From Sulfuricella sp. (GTDB lineage Bacteria > Pseudomonadota > Gammaproteobacteria > Burkholderiales > Sulfuricellaceae): 64,000 nucleotides of DNA. Positions within the stretch are counted from its first letter, which is position 1. Each line of letters opens with the position of its first letter. Made by a program: the position numbers and the translations under genes. Below, piece after piece: positions 14,715 to 24,157 of the stretch. A model generated the notes under the pieces. It was not told the origin of the DNA. It did no database searches and saw only the letters and a list, made by a program, of their open reading frames with translations. Where the stretch lies: positions 62,001 to 126,000 of the forward strand of contig JBAZID010000002.1 of assembly GCA_041651995.1 (NCBI GenBank), in the 5' to 3' direction.

Positions 14715-16928
14715 ATGTTTCGCCCAGTACCTTTTAAATATGCTGCACTCACGGCTGCCATCATCGGCGCTTTCGTTCCCGCCCTTGCCGTTGCCGTGGA
14801 AAATGCTGCCGTGGAAACCGAGGCGGTCAACGTCTTTGGCCGCGGCCAGACGCGCCAGGTCACGACGGTGACCCGCGAGGACATCCAGCAGTCCGCGCCG
14901 GGCACCAGTCCGTTGAAAGTCATGGACAAGGTTCCAGGCGTGCATTTCGAGTCGGCGGATGCCTATGGCGCCTATGAGTGGTCGACCAGCATTTCTGTGC
15001 GCGGCTTCAGTTCCGGGCAACTCGGTTACACCCTGGATGATATTCCTCTCGGCGACTTGAGCTACGGCAACCATAACGGCCTGCATATTTCACGCGCCAT
15101 TTCTTCTGAAAACATCGGTCGCGTCCAGATTTCCCAGGGCACTGGCGCACTGGATACGGCTTCCACCAGCAACCTTGGCGGCACCTTTCAATTTTATTCC
15201 GTTGACCCCGCGGACACTTTTGGCGTGACGGCTGGCCAGACGCTGGGCAGCGATTCCGCGCGCCGTACTTTCCTCAAGCTGGATACGGGGCATCTGGCCA
15301 ATGGCGGCAAATTCAATATCAGCGTGATGGACCAGAATTCGGAGAAGTGGACCGGGGAAGGCGAGCACCGCAATCAGCAGGTCAACGCCAAATACGTCCA
15401 GTTCTTTGGTGAATCCAAGCTGTCTGCCTTCGTGAACTGGTCTGACCGCAAGGAAATCGATTACCAGGATATGTCCAAGGAAATGATCAGCCGCCTGGGC
15501 TACGACTGGGACAACTACTACCCGGACTGGAACAAGGCGGTCAACTCCGCCAATGGCGTCTGGACGAGCGGCGAAACCTCGGTATGGGACGCTTATTATT
15601 CCGCTTCCGGCCTGCGCGAGGATATGTTGATGGGCGCAACCCTCGACGCCAAGATGTCCGACAACCTGCGCTGGAAAACGACTGTCTACAATCACACGGA
15701 CAAGGGCACCGGCCTGTGGTGGACGCCAGCGGTATTGTCGCCGGTAAGCGGCACGCCATCCGTGCGCACCACCGAATACGACATGGATCGTTCGGGCTTG
15801 CTCTCGTCGCTGACTTATACCCTGGGCAACCATAAAATCAACGGCGGCTTCTGGTACGAAAACGACGATTTCAACCAGGCACGCCGCTACTACGCCACCA
15901 CCCTGACCAGCCCGCTTTCGCCTTATGACACGCCAAGCGGCGCTTTCCGCACCGACTGGGATTTCGACTACCAGGAAAAAACCCTGCAATGGTATGCCCA
16001 GGACACCATAACCGTGTCTCCGGCGCTGACCCTGAACGTCGGTTTCAAGTCCCCCACGGTCGAGATCACGGGTACGGAAAAAACCGGGGCGAACCGGCCT
16101 TCCGGCACCATCACCTCGGAAGAGTCCTTCCTGCCCCAGCTGGGACTGGTCTATAAATATGACGGCAGCAACGAGCTGTTCGCCGGCATTGCGCAAAACA
16201 TGCGCGCCATCTACACCCAGCCTTTTGGCACGACACAAGCCGGCTTTGACGCCATCAAGGATAACCTCAAGCCGGAAACATCGACGACTTATGAAGCGGG
16301 CTGGCGTTTCCACAACAAGCAGTTCGAGGGCGTGCTGTCCATTTATCACGTGGACTTCAAGGATCGCCTGCTGACCATCAGCAGCGGCCCCGCCATCATC
16401 AGCAGCCCCACCATTCTGGCCAACGTCGGCGCGGTCGAGTCCGACGGGCTGGATGCGGGCATCAGCTGGAAATTCGCGCCCAAGCTGACCTGGTTCAACT
16501 CCATCAGCTTCAACAGCACCGAGTACAAAGAGGATTACATGGATGGCACCACGCTGCGCAACGTCAGCGGCAAGCAGGTGGTGGGGATTCCAAAGCAGAT
16601 GTTCAAGACCGAGATGGCTTACGACGATGGAACCTGGTTTGCCCGTCTTGGCGGGGACTACACCTCCGAGCGTTATTACACCTACACCAATGACAACTCC
16701 GCCGATGCGCGCTGGCTGTGGAATCTTGGCGCGGGCTACCGGACCAAAAATGTCAGCTTCCTCAAGGAGTTGAGCGCCCAGGTGAATGTGACCAACCTGT
16801 TCGACAAGGAGTACATTGCAACTGTTGGCACCGGTGGTTATGCCTATTCTGACCCGGATGGCACCGCTCAGACCCTGATGGTGGGCGCCCCCCGTCAGTT
16901 CTTCTTCAACGTTACCGGAAAGTTCTAA
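14715..16928 (+). CDS. TonB-dependent outer-membrane receptor, likely for a phosphorus-containing ligand
   Basis: A 737-residue receptor. The signal peptide ends near PALAVAVE. A plug domain (about 35-150) has VTREDIQQSAPGTSPLKVM, ISVRGFSSGQLGYTLDDIPL and IGRVQISQGTG. The beta barrel ends in the expected Phe (FFFNVTGKF). The ATG follows AAGGAGAG. The substrate cannot be read from sequence. Neighbouring phosphoesterase and Pho box suggest an organic phosphate or its breakdown product; a siderophore or metal complex is the alternative. A terminator-like hairpin follows the gene, so exbB may be made at a lower level. Confidence 0.9.
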   Translation: MFRPVPFKYAALTAAIIGAFVPALAVAVENAAVETEAVNVFGRGQTRQVTTVTREDIQQSAPGTSPLKVMDKVPGVHFESADAYGAYEWSTSISVRGFSSGQLGYTLDDIPLGDLSYGNHNGLHISRAISSENIGRVQISQGTGALDTASTSNLGGTFQFYSVDPADTFGVTAGQTLGSDSARRTFLKLDTGHLANGGKFNISVMDQNSEKWTGEGEHRNQQVNAKYVQFFGESKLSAFVNWSDRKEIDYQDMSKEMISRLGYDWDNYYPDWNKAVNSANGVWTSGETSVWDAYYSASGLREDMLMGATLDAKMSDNLRWKTTVYNHTDKGTGLWWTPAVLSPVSGTPSVRTTEYDMDRSGLLSSLTYTLGNHKINGGFWYENDDFNQARRYYATTLTSPLSPYDTPSGAFRTDWDFDYQEKTLQWYAQDTITVSPALTLNVGFKSPTVEITGTEKTGANRPSGTITSEESFLPQLGLVYKYDGSNELFAGIAQNMRAIYTQPFGTTQAGFDAIKDNLKPETSTTYEAGWRFHNKQFEGVLSIYHVDFKDRLLTISSGPAIISSPTILANVGAVESDGLDAGISWKFAPKLTWFNSISFNSTEYKEDYMDGTTLRNVSGKQVVGIPKQMFKTEMAYDDGTWFARLGGDYTSERYYTYTNDNSADARWLWNLGAGYRTKNVSFLKELSAQVNVTNLFDKEYIATVGTGGYAYSDPDGTAQTLMVGAPRQFFFNVTGKF

Positions 16929-16941
16929 ACCCTGCCGGGGC

Positions 16942-16975
16942 GGGCGGCGCGCCAGCGCCGCCCGTTCTGGTTTTT
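16942..16975 (+). terminator. Intra-operon terminator or attenuating hairpin
   Basis: GGGCGGCGC-gcca-GCGCCGCCC (16942-16963) is a perfect 9-bp GC stem followed by GTTCTGGTTTTT. It lies between the receptor and exbB. It may partly terminate transcription or protect the 3' end. Confidence 0.65.
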
Positions 16976-17000
16976 CCCCTGTGAATGGATCTTACAAATC

Positions 17001-17597
17001 ATGAGTTACGAGATTTTGCACCAAACCATCATGTGGGCCATGGTCTGCGTGACCCTGCTCATGCTCTACGTCGCCATCGAACGCGGCATCTTTTTCGGCG
17101 CTGCGCTGCGCGAAGGCAAAGCCCTCGACCAGTACATCCGCTCCCATCTTTCCGACCGCGATCTGCGCGAGGAAATTCTGACCGAATTTGCCAGCGCCCA
17201 AAGCCCCCAGGCTATCGCGCTGTGCGGGGTCATCAAGGCGGGGCATCTGCCCAAGGACGATATGGAATACCTGGTCCAGGCCCAATACGCCGACGCCACG
17301 CCAACCATCAAGAAACGCCTGTGGATACTGGAAACCATTGCCACCATGGCGCCGCTGCTGGGCCTGCTGGGCACCATTTTCGGCATTGTCGACGCCTTCC
17401 ACGCCCTCTCCCAGGTAGGGGGCAGCTCCGACCCGGCCATGGTCTCGCGCGGTATCGGCACGGCCCTGTTCGCCACCGCCTTCGGCATCGCCATCGCGCT
17501 GTTCGCCTTCATGTTCCACAACTTCTACAACGCCAAGGCCGACCAGGTGAGCTCGCAGATCAAGCGCGCCTCGCTGCGCTATCTTGCCCACCGCTGA
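17001..17597 (+). CDS. exbB: ExbB/TolQ/MotA-type proton channel protein
   Basis: A 198-residue inner-membrane protein with one N-terminal helix (about 8-28) and two C-terminal helices (about 112-135 and 150-172). It has the family segment LETIATMAPLLGLLGTIFGIV followed by a GTALFATAFGIAIALFAF helix. It partners ExbD and TonB. Having exbB after the receptor and far from exbD is an uncommon order. It lies 25 bp before the phosphoesterase gene. Confidence 0.9.
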   Translation: MSYEILHQTIMWAMVCVTLLMLYVAIERGIFFGAALREGKALDQYIRSHLSDRDLREEILTEFASAQSPQAIALCGVIKAGHLPKDDMEYLVQAQYADATPTIKKRLWILETIATMAPLLGLLGTIFGIVDAFHALSQVGGSSDPAMVSRGIGTALFATAFGIAIALFAFMFHNFYNAKADQVSSQIKRASLRYLAHR

Positions 17598-17621
17598 AAT
17601 CCATCCCGACCGGAGCTTTGA

Positions 17622-19370
17622 ATGAACCACGATAACCGCATTCATGCCGCATTGCTTGGCGCGACCGCCTGCGTTTCCCTTCTGCCATCCCTGGTGCAGG
17701 CGGCGCCACAGGCAACAACACCGATCGAGCATGTGATCGTCATCGTCGGGGAAAACAGGACCTTCGACAATCTTTTCGCCACCTATAAACCAAAAAAAGG
17801 CGAGACGGTCTGGAATCTGCTTTCCAGGAAAATCGTCATGGAAGACGGCTCTCCCGGAGCCAATTTCCACCTCGCCGCCCAGAGCAAGGCGGAGAATACG
17901 GGCGCCTTCAGCGCCATGCCCAAACTGACGGGCAGCTATGAAACCCTGCCCCAGCCCTATGCGGCTGGCGCCTTCGGCCAGCGCCGCGACATTCCCGACG
18001 CCCGCTTTCCCGCCGGTCTGCCCAACGGACCGTTCCAGATCACCCGGCACGTCAGCTACGGCGCCCACACCGGCGATCCGGTGCATCGTTTTTTCCAGAT
18101 GTGGCAGCAGGTGAATGGCGGCAAAAATGACCTGTACGTGTGGACGGCGGAGACGGTGGGCGTCGGCCCCAGCAACGCCCATCCCGCACTCGGTCCGGGG
18201 CAAACCTTCCAGGGCGGCGTCGCCATGGGTTTCTACAACATGGCAAGGGGCGACGCGGCGTATTTCAAGCAACTGGCGGACCGCTACGCCATCGCCGACA
18301 ACTATCACCAGCCCATCATGGGCGGCACCACGGCCAATTATTTCGCACTGGCCACGGCGGATGTGGGCTTCCATACCAGCGATGGAAAACCCGCCGTACC
18401 TCCCGCCGGGCAGATTGAAAACCCGGATGCCCAGAATGGCACCAACAACTGGTATACCGAAGACGGCTACAAGGGCGGCACCTATGTCCATTGCGCCGAT
18501 CCTGCGGCGCCTGGCGTGGCGGGTGTCCGTGCCGTGCTGGATAGCCTGCCCTACCGCTCCTTCAACGATGGCAACTGCGATCCAGGCGCTTACTACATGG
18601 TCAACAATCTTGACCCCGCCTACAGCGCCGGGGGTAAGCCGCTTCCCCTTGGCCCGGACAAGTTCCTGCTGCCGCCCCAGACCATTCCCCATATCGGAGA
18701 CGCCCTGAGCAAGGCCGGGGTGCCGTGGAAGTGGTATAGCGGCGGGCGCAACGACGGGGTGGCGGTGGACAAGGAATATTGCGGCATGTGCGATACCCCT
18801 ACCTTCTTCGCCTCCACCATGGAAGGGCCGGACCGGGAAAAGCTTCAGGATCTGCAGCAGTTCCATGTGGACGTCAAGGAGGCGCGGAATTTCCCCGCCG
18901 TTTCCTTCATCGCCCCCTATGACAGCATATCCGGCCATCCGGGATACGCCATGCAGACCGGTTTTGACGAGCTGGTGCGGGATGTTGTCGCACGCGTGCA
19001 AGCCAATCCGGCCTTGTGGAAAAAAACCGCCATCCTGGTCACCTTTGATGAAGGCGGGGGTTACTACGATTCAGGCTATATCCAGCTGATTGATTTTTTC
19101 GGCGACGGTACGCGTATTCCCATGATCGCCATCTCGCCCTTTGCCAAAAGCGGGCATGTCGACCATACCTACTACGATCACGCCTCCATACTCAAATTCA
19201 TTCAGCGCAACTGGGGCATGCCTCCGCTCTCCCCGCGCAGCCGGGACAATCTGCCGAACCCTGTCCACAGTGCAAAAGACCCCTATATTCCAGGCAACCG
19301 CCCCGCAATTGGCGATCTGATGAATATGTTTGATTTTGCCCAGGCCGCTGGCAGGCAATCCAGCAAGTAA
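17622..19370 (+). CDS. Exported phosphoesterase (phospholipase C / AcpA superfamily)
   Basis: A 582-residue enzyme. The signal peptide ends near LPSLVQAAP. The phosphoesterase domain starts at once: IEHVIVIVGENRTFDNLFATY, where Glu, Asn and the Thr are typical metal-site and nucleophile residues. Later motifs are VSFIAPYDSISGHPGY, ILVTFDEGGGYYDSGY and RIPMIAISPFAKSGHVDHTYYDHASI. The family includes non-haemolytic phospholipases C and acid phosphatases. The leader lacks an RR motif, so Sec export is likely. As last gene of the TonB operon it probably releases the ligand or phosphate for the receptor system. Substrate unknown. Confidence 0.88.
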   Translation: MNHDNRIHAALLGATACVSLLPSLVQAAPQATTPIEHVIVIVGENRTFDNLFATYKPKKGETVWNLLSRKIVMEDGSPGANFHLAAQSKAENTGAFSAMPKLTGSYETLPQPYAAGAFGQRRDIPDARFPAGLPNGPFQITRHVSYGAHTGDPVHRFFQMWQQVNGGKNDLYVWTAETVGVGPSNAHPALGPGQTFQGGVAMGFYNMARGDAAYFKQLADRYAIADNYHQPIMGGTTANYFALATADVGFHTSDGKPAVPPAGQIENPDAQNGTNNWYTEDGYKGGTYVHCADPAAPGVAGVRAVLDSLPYRSFNDGNCDPGAYYMVNNLDPAYSAGGKPLPLGPDKFLLPPQTIPHIGDALSKAGVPWKWYSGGRNDGVAVDKEYCGMCDTPTFFASTMEGPDREKLQDLQQFHVDVKEARNFPAVSFIAPYDSISGHPGYAMQTGFDELVRDVVARVQANPALWKKTAILVTFDEGGGYYDSGYIQLIDFFGDGTRIPMIAISPFAKSGHVDHTYYDHASILKFIQRNWGMPPLSPRSRDNLPNPVHSAKDPYIPGNRPAIGDLMNMFDFAQAAGRQSSK

Positions 19371-19404
19371 AAACCCCTCAGTGCCACCTGGTCAGGCTGA
19401 AATG

Positions 19405-19432
19405 GCTTGAGGCCGCAATCGCGGCCTCAAGC
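19405..19432. terminator. Bidirectional terminator hairpin
   Basis: GCTTGAGGCCGC-aatc-GCGGCCTCAAGC is a perfect 12-bp stem with a 4-base loop. It lies between the convergent phosphoesterase and dgkA genes. The T-rich tail on the plus side is short (TTCCTT). Confidence 0.75.
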
Positions 19433-19482
19433 TTCCTTGACCATGAACCTTCCTGGCCCCAGCGAGGGAATCTCCAGGCGGG

Positions 19483-19854
19483 TCAGCCCAGCAGCACCAG
19501 CCCCCACACGGTCACGACATTGAGCAGCCCCAGCAGCACCGCCGCGCTACCGATATCCTTGGCGCGTTTGGCAAGGTTGTGGTTTTCCAGCGAGATGCGG
19601 TCCACGGTGGCCTCGATGGCAGAATTCACCAGCTCGATGATCAGCACCAGCAGGATGCTCGCCACCATCAGTGCCTTGCCTATCCCGGCGACGGGAAGAA
19701 ACAGCGCCAACGGAATCAGCAGCAGCGCGAGGGCCACTTCCTGACGGAAGGCATCCTCATGGCGGTAGGCGGCCTTCAGCCCGGCAAAGGAGTAATGCAT
19801 GGCATTCCAAACCCGGCGCAGACCGGTTTTCCCCTTGAAAGGACTTTCTTTCAT
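19483..19854 (-). CDS. dgkA: Diacylglycerol kinase
   Basis: A 123-residue integral membrane kinase that recycles diacylglycerol to phosphatidic acid. It has three helices, and the signature region (LVLIIELVNSAIEATVDRIS, with the catalytic Glu) is followed by KRAKDIGSAAVLLGL. It is the last gene of the yggX-ppk-parA-CHAD run, 42 bp after the CYTH-CHAD gene. It could return diacylglycerol released by the PlcP-like or exported phospholipase activities to phospholipid synthesis, which is inference. ATG at 19854 preferred; a TTG at 19872 adds six residues. Confidence 0.92.
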   Translation of the reverse strand: MKESPFKGKTGLRRVWNAMHYSFAGLKAAYRHEDAFRQEVALALLLIPLALFLPVAGIGKALMVASILLVLIIELVNSAIEATVDRISLENHNLAKRAKDIGSAAVLLGLLNVVTVWGLVLLG

Positions 19855-19896
19855 CGTTTCATCTTTGATCAACTCGGCAACTCCTTGGCCTCGGGT

Positions 19897-21420
19897 TTAT
19901 TTCCAGAAAGGGCGGCAGCGGTAATATTTTTGCCATGCCGCGTCCATGCTGAGCAGATGCACCGCTACACCGCGCGCGCACCAGCCCGAAACCGTGCCAA
20001 GCGCTGCCGCGTCTGGCGCGGCCAGGTGTTGCAGCAGGGATTCGGTGGTCGCAGCATCGTTCAGCACCCCCAGCTCATCCTGCAACACCGCCAGCGCCTG
20101 GATGTAGCTGCGCGTAGCCTTGTCCGGAAACAGCGAGGCAAAAAATTCGGTAGCGTAGCGGAGTTTCTTTACAGCAATGCGAACCTCGTGCCTTTCTTCG
20201 GCTGGCATGGCCAATAATGCCGCGCCGTGCAGATGCACGGTTCTGTGGCAGCGAGTCAGCACCCGTTGCGCCAGTTCAAGGATCGGGGCCTCCAGCCGCT
20301 GCTTCTGTTCGTCGCTGACATGGACATGCCAGCCGTCCGCCATCAGCCAGGTACCCAGGCTGAGCAGCATGCGGTCGTAGCGCTGCGAGCGCAAAGCCAG
20401 GTGCGCATCGTTTCTGGCCGCCGCCTGGGCCTTGCCGGCTGCCTGGTAAAGTGCTTTCAGGCCCTGGTCGGCGGGAAACTGCCCGAGAATGGGCGGCAGG
20501 GTCTGGGTGACGAATACGTCCCAGTTGCGCGCCGGTCCCAGGGCATTGGCCAGCCACTTCAGCTCGTCCGCAATGGCAGCATAACTTTCGCGCGGAATGG
20601 CCGCTTTGAACTGGGGCAGGAGCGAGCGCAGGCGGCGCAGTGCGACCCGGACCTGGTGAATGTTTTCCGGGTTGCTGCCCAGCAGCGCGCCTTCCTGGTT
20701 GGCGGTCCAGTGACTGATGCAGTTCCAGGCGATGGCCTGGAAAGCCTGTTTCACGCTCATTTCCGGCTTGAGGTCGAGCGCCGCGGCCTTGACCACCGGA
20801 GGCGTCGCAGCCTGGCTGAGACGATAGCCGCGGTCGGCCTTGTTGACGTTTTCCAGCCGCAGCGGGATGGTCTGCTGCAGCTCCAGCGCTGCCTGGAACA
20901 GGCGCGCCGGGTCGCCCTGTTTCAGTTCCAGCTCGATTTCGCACAACGGAGCGGCCTTGCCGCCGCTTTTCACCGCGCCCTGATCGAGCGCCAGTTCCAG
21001 CGCATCGCCGTTATCCCACTGCAAGGCCCAGGTGGTGCGCCTGAATTCCGTGGTAAACACCGCCTGCAGCCTGTCCCGCACCGCGGCGGATGAAAACAGC
21101 TTGTGCAGGGATGGGTCGCTGATCTTGGTCAGGTCGGGGTAGTCATGCGCCACCTCGTCTTCCCACTCGCCGCGCTGGTGCAGGCCCGCGCGCACGCCGC
21201 CGCCGCCTTTCACGGTCTGCACCCACTTCGCGCCAATGCGGCGCACGCGCAGGGCGACGCGCTGCTGGCGCAGGGTCAAGTCAGGGGTATCGAAGTAGAT
21301 GCTGAGCAAATCGCGGGAGCGCGCCCGCCCGGCAGCATGGGCCTTGAGCAGGGGATGGCGGCGCAAGCGGGGGATGTCCGCCGGGTTGATGAGAAGCTTG
21401 AGCTCGACTTCAGTCGCCAT
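19897..21420 (-). CDS. CYTH-CHAD domain protein, polyphosphate-associated
   Basis: A 507-residue soluble protein. The N-terminal CYTH domain (about 1-205) opens with the ExExK signature (ATEVELKLLI) and has triphosphate-tunnel basic residues (RQQRVALRVRR). The C-terminal CHAD domain (about 225-490) is helical with conserved His/Arg motifs such as ENIHQVRVALRRLRSLL and EVRIAVKKLRYATEFF. CHAD domains bind inorganic polyphosphate and localise to granules in Ralstonia; CYTH domains hydrolyse triphosphates. It lies 18 bp after a ParA-like gene and in the ppk operon, which supports a granule role. Confidence 0.9.
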   Translation of the reverse strand: MATEVELKLLINPADIPRLRRHPLLKAHAAGRARSRDLLSIYFDTPDLTLRQQRVALRVRRIGAKWVQTVKGGGGVRAGLHQRGEWEDEVAHDYPDLTKISDPSLHKLFSSAAVRDRLQAVFTTEFRRTTWALQWDNGDALELALDQGAVKSGGKAAPLCEIELELKQGDPARLFQAALELQQTIPLRLENVNKADRGYRLSQAATPPVVKAAALDLKPEMSVKQAFQAIAWNCISHWTANQEGALLGSNPENIHQVRVALRRLRSLLPQFKAAIPRESYAAIADELKWLANALGPARNWDVFVTQTLPPILGQFPADQGLKALYQAAGKAQAAARNDAHLALRSQRYDRMLLSLGTWLMADGWHVHVSDEQKQRLEAPILELAQRVLTRCHRTVHLHGAALLAMPAEERHEVRIAVKKLRYATEFFASLFPDKATRSYIQALAVLQDELGVLNDAATTESLLQHLAAPDAAALGTVSGWCARGVAVHLLSMDAAWQKYYRCRPFWK

Positions 21421-21438
21421 GCCAGAGGAGCTCCGTTG

Positions 21439-22050
21439 TCAGTACGCTGAAATCCATTCGAGCAGCGGCTGCCACTGCTCCACGTCGCGCGCGGCGCGGG
21501 AGGGCGGCAAATCGAACAGGCTCACCCCTTCGTTGGCGCACTGGATGTACAGCTGGGCATCGCGCAGATAAGTCAGCACGGGGAATTCCACCGCCAGCAG
21601 AAATTCGGCCAGCTCAGCCGTGGAGCGGGTGCGCGGGTCCACCCGCATGCCCACCATCGCGACCTGGCTTTTTTCCTTGCGCACGGCCTTTTCCTCGCGC
21701 AACACGTTCAGGAAATCGCCGGTTGCCAGCATGTCGAAAGCCGAGGGCTGCACCGGCACGATCACCAGTTCGGCCAGCTTCACCGCCGCAGTGAGCTTGT
21801 CGCCGTGCAGTCCGGCGGGAGAGTCGATCACCATCCAGTCCGGCCGGAGTGATTTTTTGCTTGCCAGGTGACTGTGGATGGTCGGCAACTGCGGCGGGCG
21901 GCGCCTGAGCCAGCCCGCGGCCGACTGCTGCCGGTCCAGGTCGGCCAGCACCACCTGCCGTCCGAGGCTGGCGAGGTAACCGGCCAGGTGGGTTGCGAGT
22001 GTGGTTTTGCCGCTGCCGCCCTTGGGGTTGGCTACCAGTATGGATCTCAT
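21439..22050 (-). CDS. ParA/MinD-family ATPase in the polyphosphate operon
   Basis: A 203-residue deviant Walker ATPase. The Walker A' KGGSGKTT (residues 10-17) follows MRSILVANP. The Walker B-like DWMVIDSPAG and the ParA-type strand VIVPVQPSAFDMLATGDFL are present. It is short, with no N-terminal HTH, like orphan ParA/McdA proteins that position cargo on the nucleoid. No parB gene is nearby. Its ATG overlaps the ppk stop (ATGA), so it is translationally coupled to polyphosphate kinase. I infer positioning or partitioning of polyphosphate granules; a general cell-cycle role is the alternative. Confidence 0.85.
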   Translation of the reverse strand: MRSILVANPKGGSGKTTLATHLAGYLASLGRQVVLADLDRQQSAAGWLRRRPPQLPTIHSHLASKKSLRPDWMVIDSPAGLHGDKLTAAVKLAELVIVPVQPSAFDMLATGDFLNVLREEKAVRKEKSQVAMVGMRVDPRTRSTAELAEFLLAVEFPVLTYLRDAQLYIQCANEGVSLFDLPPSRAARDVEQWQPLLEWISAY

Positions 22051-24128
22051 TTAAGCGGTGTGGCCATGGCCGCGAGCAGGATCTGCTGTGCCGATACGGG
22101 CTTGGCACGGCGCGAGACCTTGCGGCTGTAGCTGCCGTCAGAGCTCATTTCCCAGGTCTGGGTATTGTCCTTGAGATAAGGGTCGAGCCCTTCCCTGATC
22201 ACGCGGCGCTTGAGGACTGGATCGAGAACGGGAAAGGCCACCTCGATGCGCCGGAACAGGTTGCGATGCATCCAGTCTGCACTGGACAGATAGACATCCT
22301 GCGCGCCGTTGTTGCGGAAATAGAATATCCGCGTGTGCTCCAGAAAGCGTCCGATCACCGAGCGCACGCGGATGTTTTCCGACACGCCGGGCACGCCGGG
22401 CCTGAGGGCGCACACGCCGCGTATGATCAGGTCGATCTTCACGCCGGCGCAGGAAGCCTCATACAGCGCCTGAATCACTTCCGGTTCGAGCAGGGAATTC
22501 ATCTTGGCGATAATCGCCCCCGGCTGGCCTGCCTTGGCATGGCCGATCTCGGTGCGAATCGCCTTGAGCAGCTGAGGATGCATGGTGAAGGGCGATTGCC
22601 ACAGGTGGGTGTGCTTGGTCGCCTTGCCGAGACCGGTGAGCTGCGCAAAAACGTCGGACGCGTCACTACAGATGTCGCCATTGCAGGTAAACAGGCCGAA
22701 GTCGGTATACAGCTTGGCGGTGCGCGGATGGTAATTGCCGGTGCCGAGATGCACGTAACGGCGCAGCCCGTTTTCCTCGCGCCGCACCACCAGCAGCATC
22801 TTGGCATGGGTCTTGTAGCCCACCACGCCATACACCACATGGGCGCCAGCCTCTTCCAGGCGCGCTGCCCAGTTGATGTTGGCCTCTTCGTCGAAGCGCG
22901 CCATCAGCTCCACCACCACGGTGACTTCCTTGCCGTTTTTCGCCGCCCTGATGAGCGCTTCCATCAGCACGGATTCGGACCCGGTACGGTACACCGTCTG
23001 CTTGATGGCCAGTACATTGGGGTCGTCCGCCGCCTGCCGCAGGAAATCCACCACCGGGTTGAAAGACTGGAACGGCTGGTGCAGCAGCACATCGCCATTA
23101 CGGATGGCCTGGAACATGTCGGGCTGCTTCTCGTCCACGCAGCCAGCGGGAAAGCCCGGGATAAAGGGCGGATACTTGAGATCGGGGCGATCGACCCGGT
23201 CCGGAATCTGGATCAGACGCACCAGATTCACCAGGCCGTTGACCTGGTACAGGTCATCCTGCCCAAGATCAAACTGGGCCAGCAGGAATTCCGCCATTTC
23301 CGGGGAACAATTGTCTGCCACTTCGAGCCGCACCGCATTGCCATAATGGCGGTGGGACAGTTCGCCCTGCAGCGCCTGGCGCAGGTTGGTGACCTCTTCC
23401 TCGTCGACGAACAGGTTGGAATTGCGCGTGACGCGGAACTGGTAGCAGCCCTTGACGTGCATGCCGGCAAACAGCTCGCCGACATGGGTATGCAGGATGG
23501 AGGAGAGGAAAACGAAGCCATATTCGTGACCGGCGATTTCCTTGGGCAACTGGATCACGCGCGGTAGCACCCGGGGCGCCTGCACGATGGCCGCGCCGGA
23601 ACTGCGGCCGAATGCGTCCTTGCCTTCCAGCTCCACGGCAAAATTGAGGCTCTTGTTGAGCACGCGCGGGAAGGGGTGGGCCGGGTCGAGGCCGATCGGC
23701 GTCAGCACGGGCATCACTTCACGGAAAAAATATGCCCGGACCCACTCGCTCTGCTCCGGGCTCCAGTGCGTGCGGCGCAGGAAACGAATATCCTGGCGCG
23801 CCATGGCGGGCAAAATCACCTCGTTGAGCAGCTTGTACTGCTGTTCAACCAGAATGCGCGCTTCGCGGCTCACCTGCTCGAATACCTGGCGGGGCGACAT
23901 TTTCTCCGGCCCGGTCACGATGCTCTTGTACTTGATCTGTTCCTTGAGGCCGGCAACACGAATTTCGAAAAACTCGTCCATGTTGCTGCTGACAATGCAC
24001 AGGAACTTCAGCCGCTCAAGCAGAGGGTTGGAGTCATCCGCCGCCTGCTCCAGCACGCGCCGGTTGAAGGCCAGCTGGGACAGTTCGCGATTGATGAAAT
24101 ATTCCGGTGCATTGAAGCTGGTTGTCAT
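22047..24128 (-). CDS. ppk: Polyphosphate kinase 1
   Basis: A 693-residue enzyme that polymerises ATP gamma-phosphate into polyphosphate. The N-terminal domain begins with YFINRELSQLAFNRRVLEQA. The phospholipase-D-like catalytic half contains the autophosphorylated His in GYKTHAKMLLV (about residue 440) and the second conserved His in SSADWMHRNLFRRIEV. The length is normal. It is encoded 29 bp after yggX and overlaps the ParA-like gene by 4 bp. No Pho box was found directly upstream. Confidence 0.96.
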   Translation of the reverse strand: MTTSFNAPEYFINRELSQLAFNRRVLEQAADDSNPLLERLKFLCIVSSNMDEFFEIRVAGLKEQIKYKSIVTGPEKMSPRQVFEQVSREARILVEQQYKLLNEVILPAMARQDIRFLRRTHWSPEQSEWVRAYFFREVMPVLTPIGLDPAHPFPRVLNKSLNFAVELEGKDAFGRSSGAAIVQAPRVLPRVIQLPKEIAGHEYGFVFLSSILHTHVGELFAGMHVKGCYQFRVTRNSNLFVDEEEVTNLRQALQGELSHRHYGNAVRLEVADNCSPEMAEFLLAQFDLGQDDLYQVNGLVNLVRLIQIPDRVDRPDLKYPPFIPGFPAGCVDEKQPDMFQAIRNGDVLLHQPFQSFNPVVDFLRQAADDPNVLAIKQTVYRTGSESVLMEALIRAAKNGKEVTVVVELMARFDEEANINWAARLEEAGAHVVYGVVGYKTHAKMLLVVRREENGLRRYVHLGTGNYHPRTAKLYTDFGLFTCNGDICSDASDVFAQLTGLGKATKHTHLWQSPFTMHPQLLKAIRTEIGHAKAGQPGAIIAKMNSLLEPEVIQALYEASCAGVKIDLIIRGVCALRPGVPGVSENIRVRSVIGRFLEHTRIFYFRNNGAQDVYLSSADWMHRNLFRRIEVAFPVLDPVLKRRVIREGLDPYLKDNTQTWEMSSDGSYSRKVSRRAKPVSAQQILLAAMATPLK

Positions 24129-24157
24129 GGGTCCTCGCCTGGATTGTCTGGATTTGA

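Noticed and set aside
16992..19001. 669-codon open frame on the minus strand
   Set aside because: It covers exbB and most of the phosphoesterase gene in antisense; there is no recognisable domain and the plus-strand genes have clear families.
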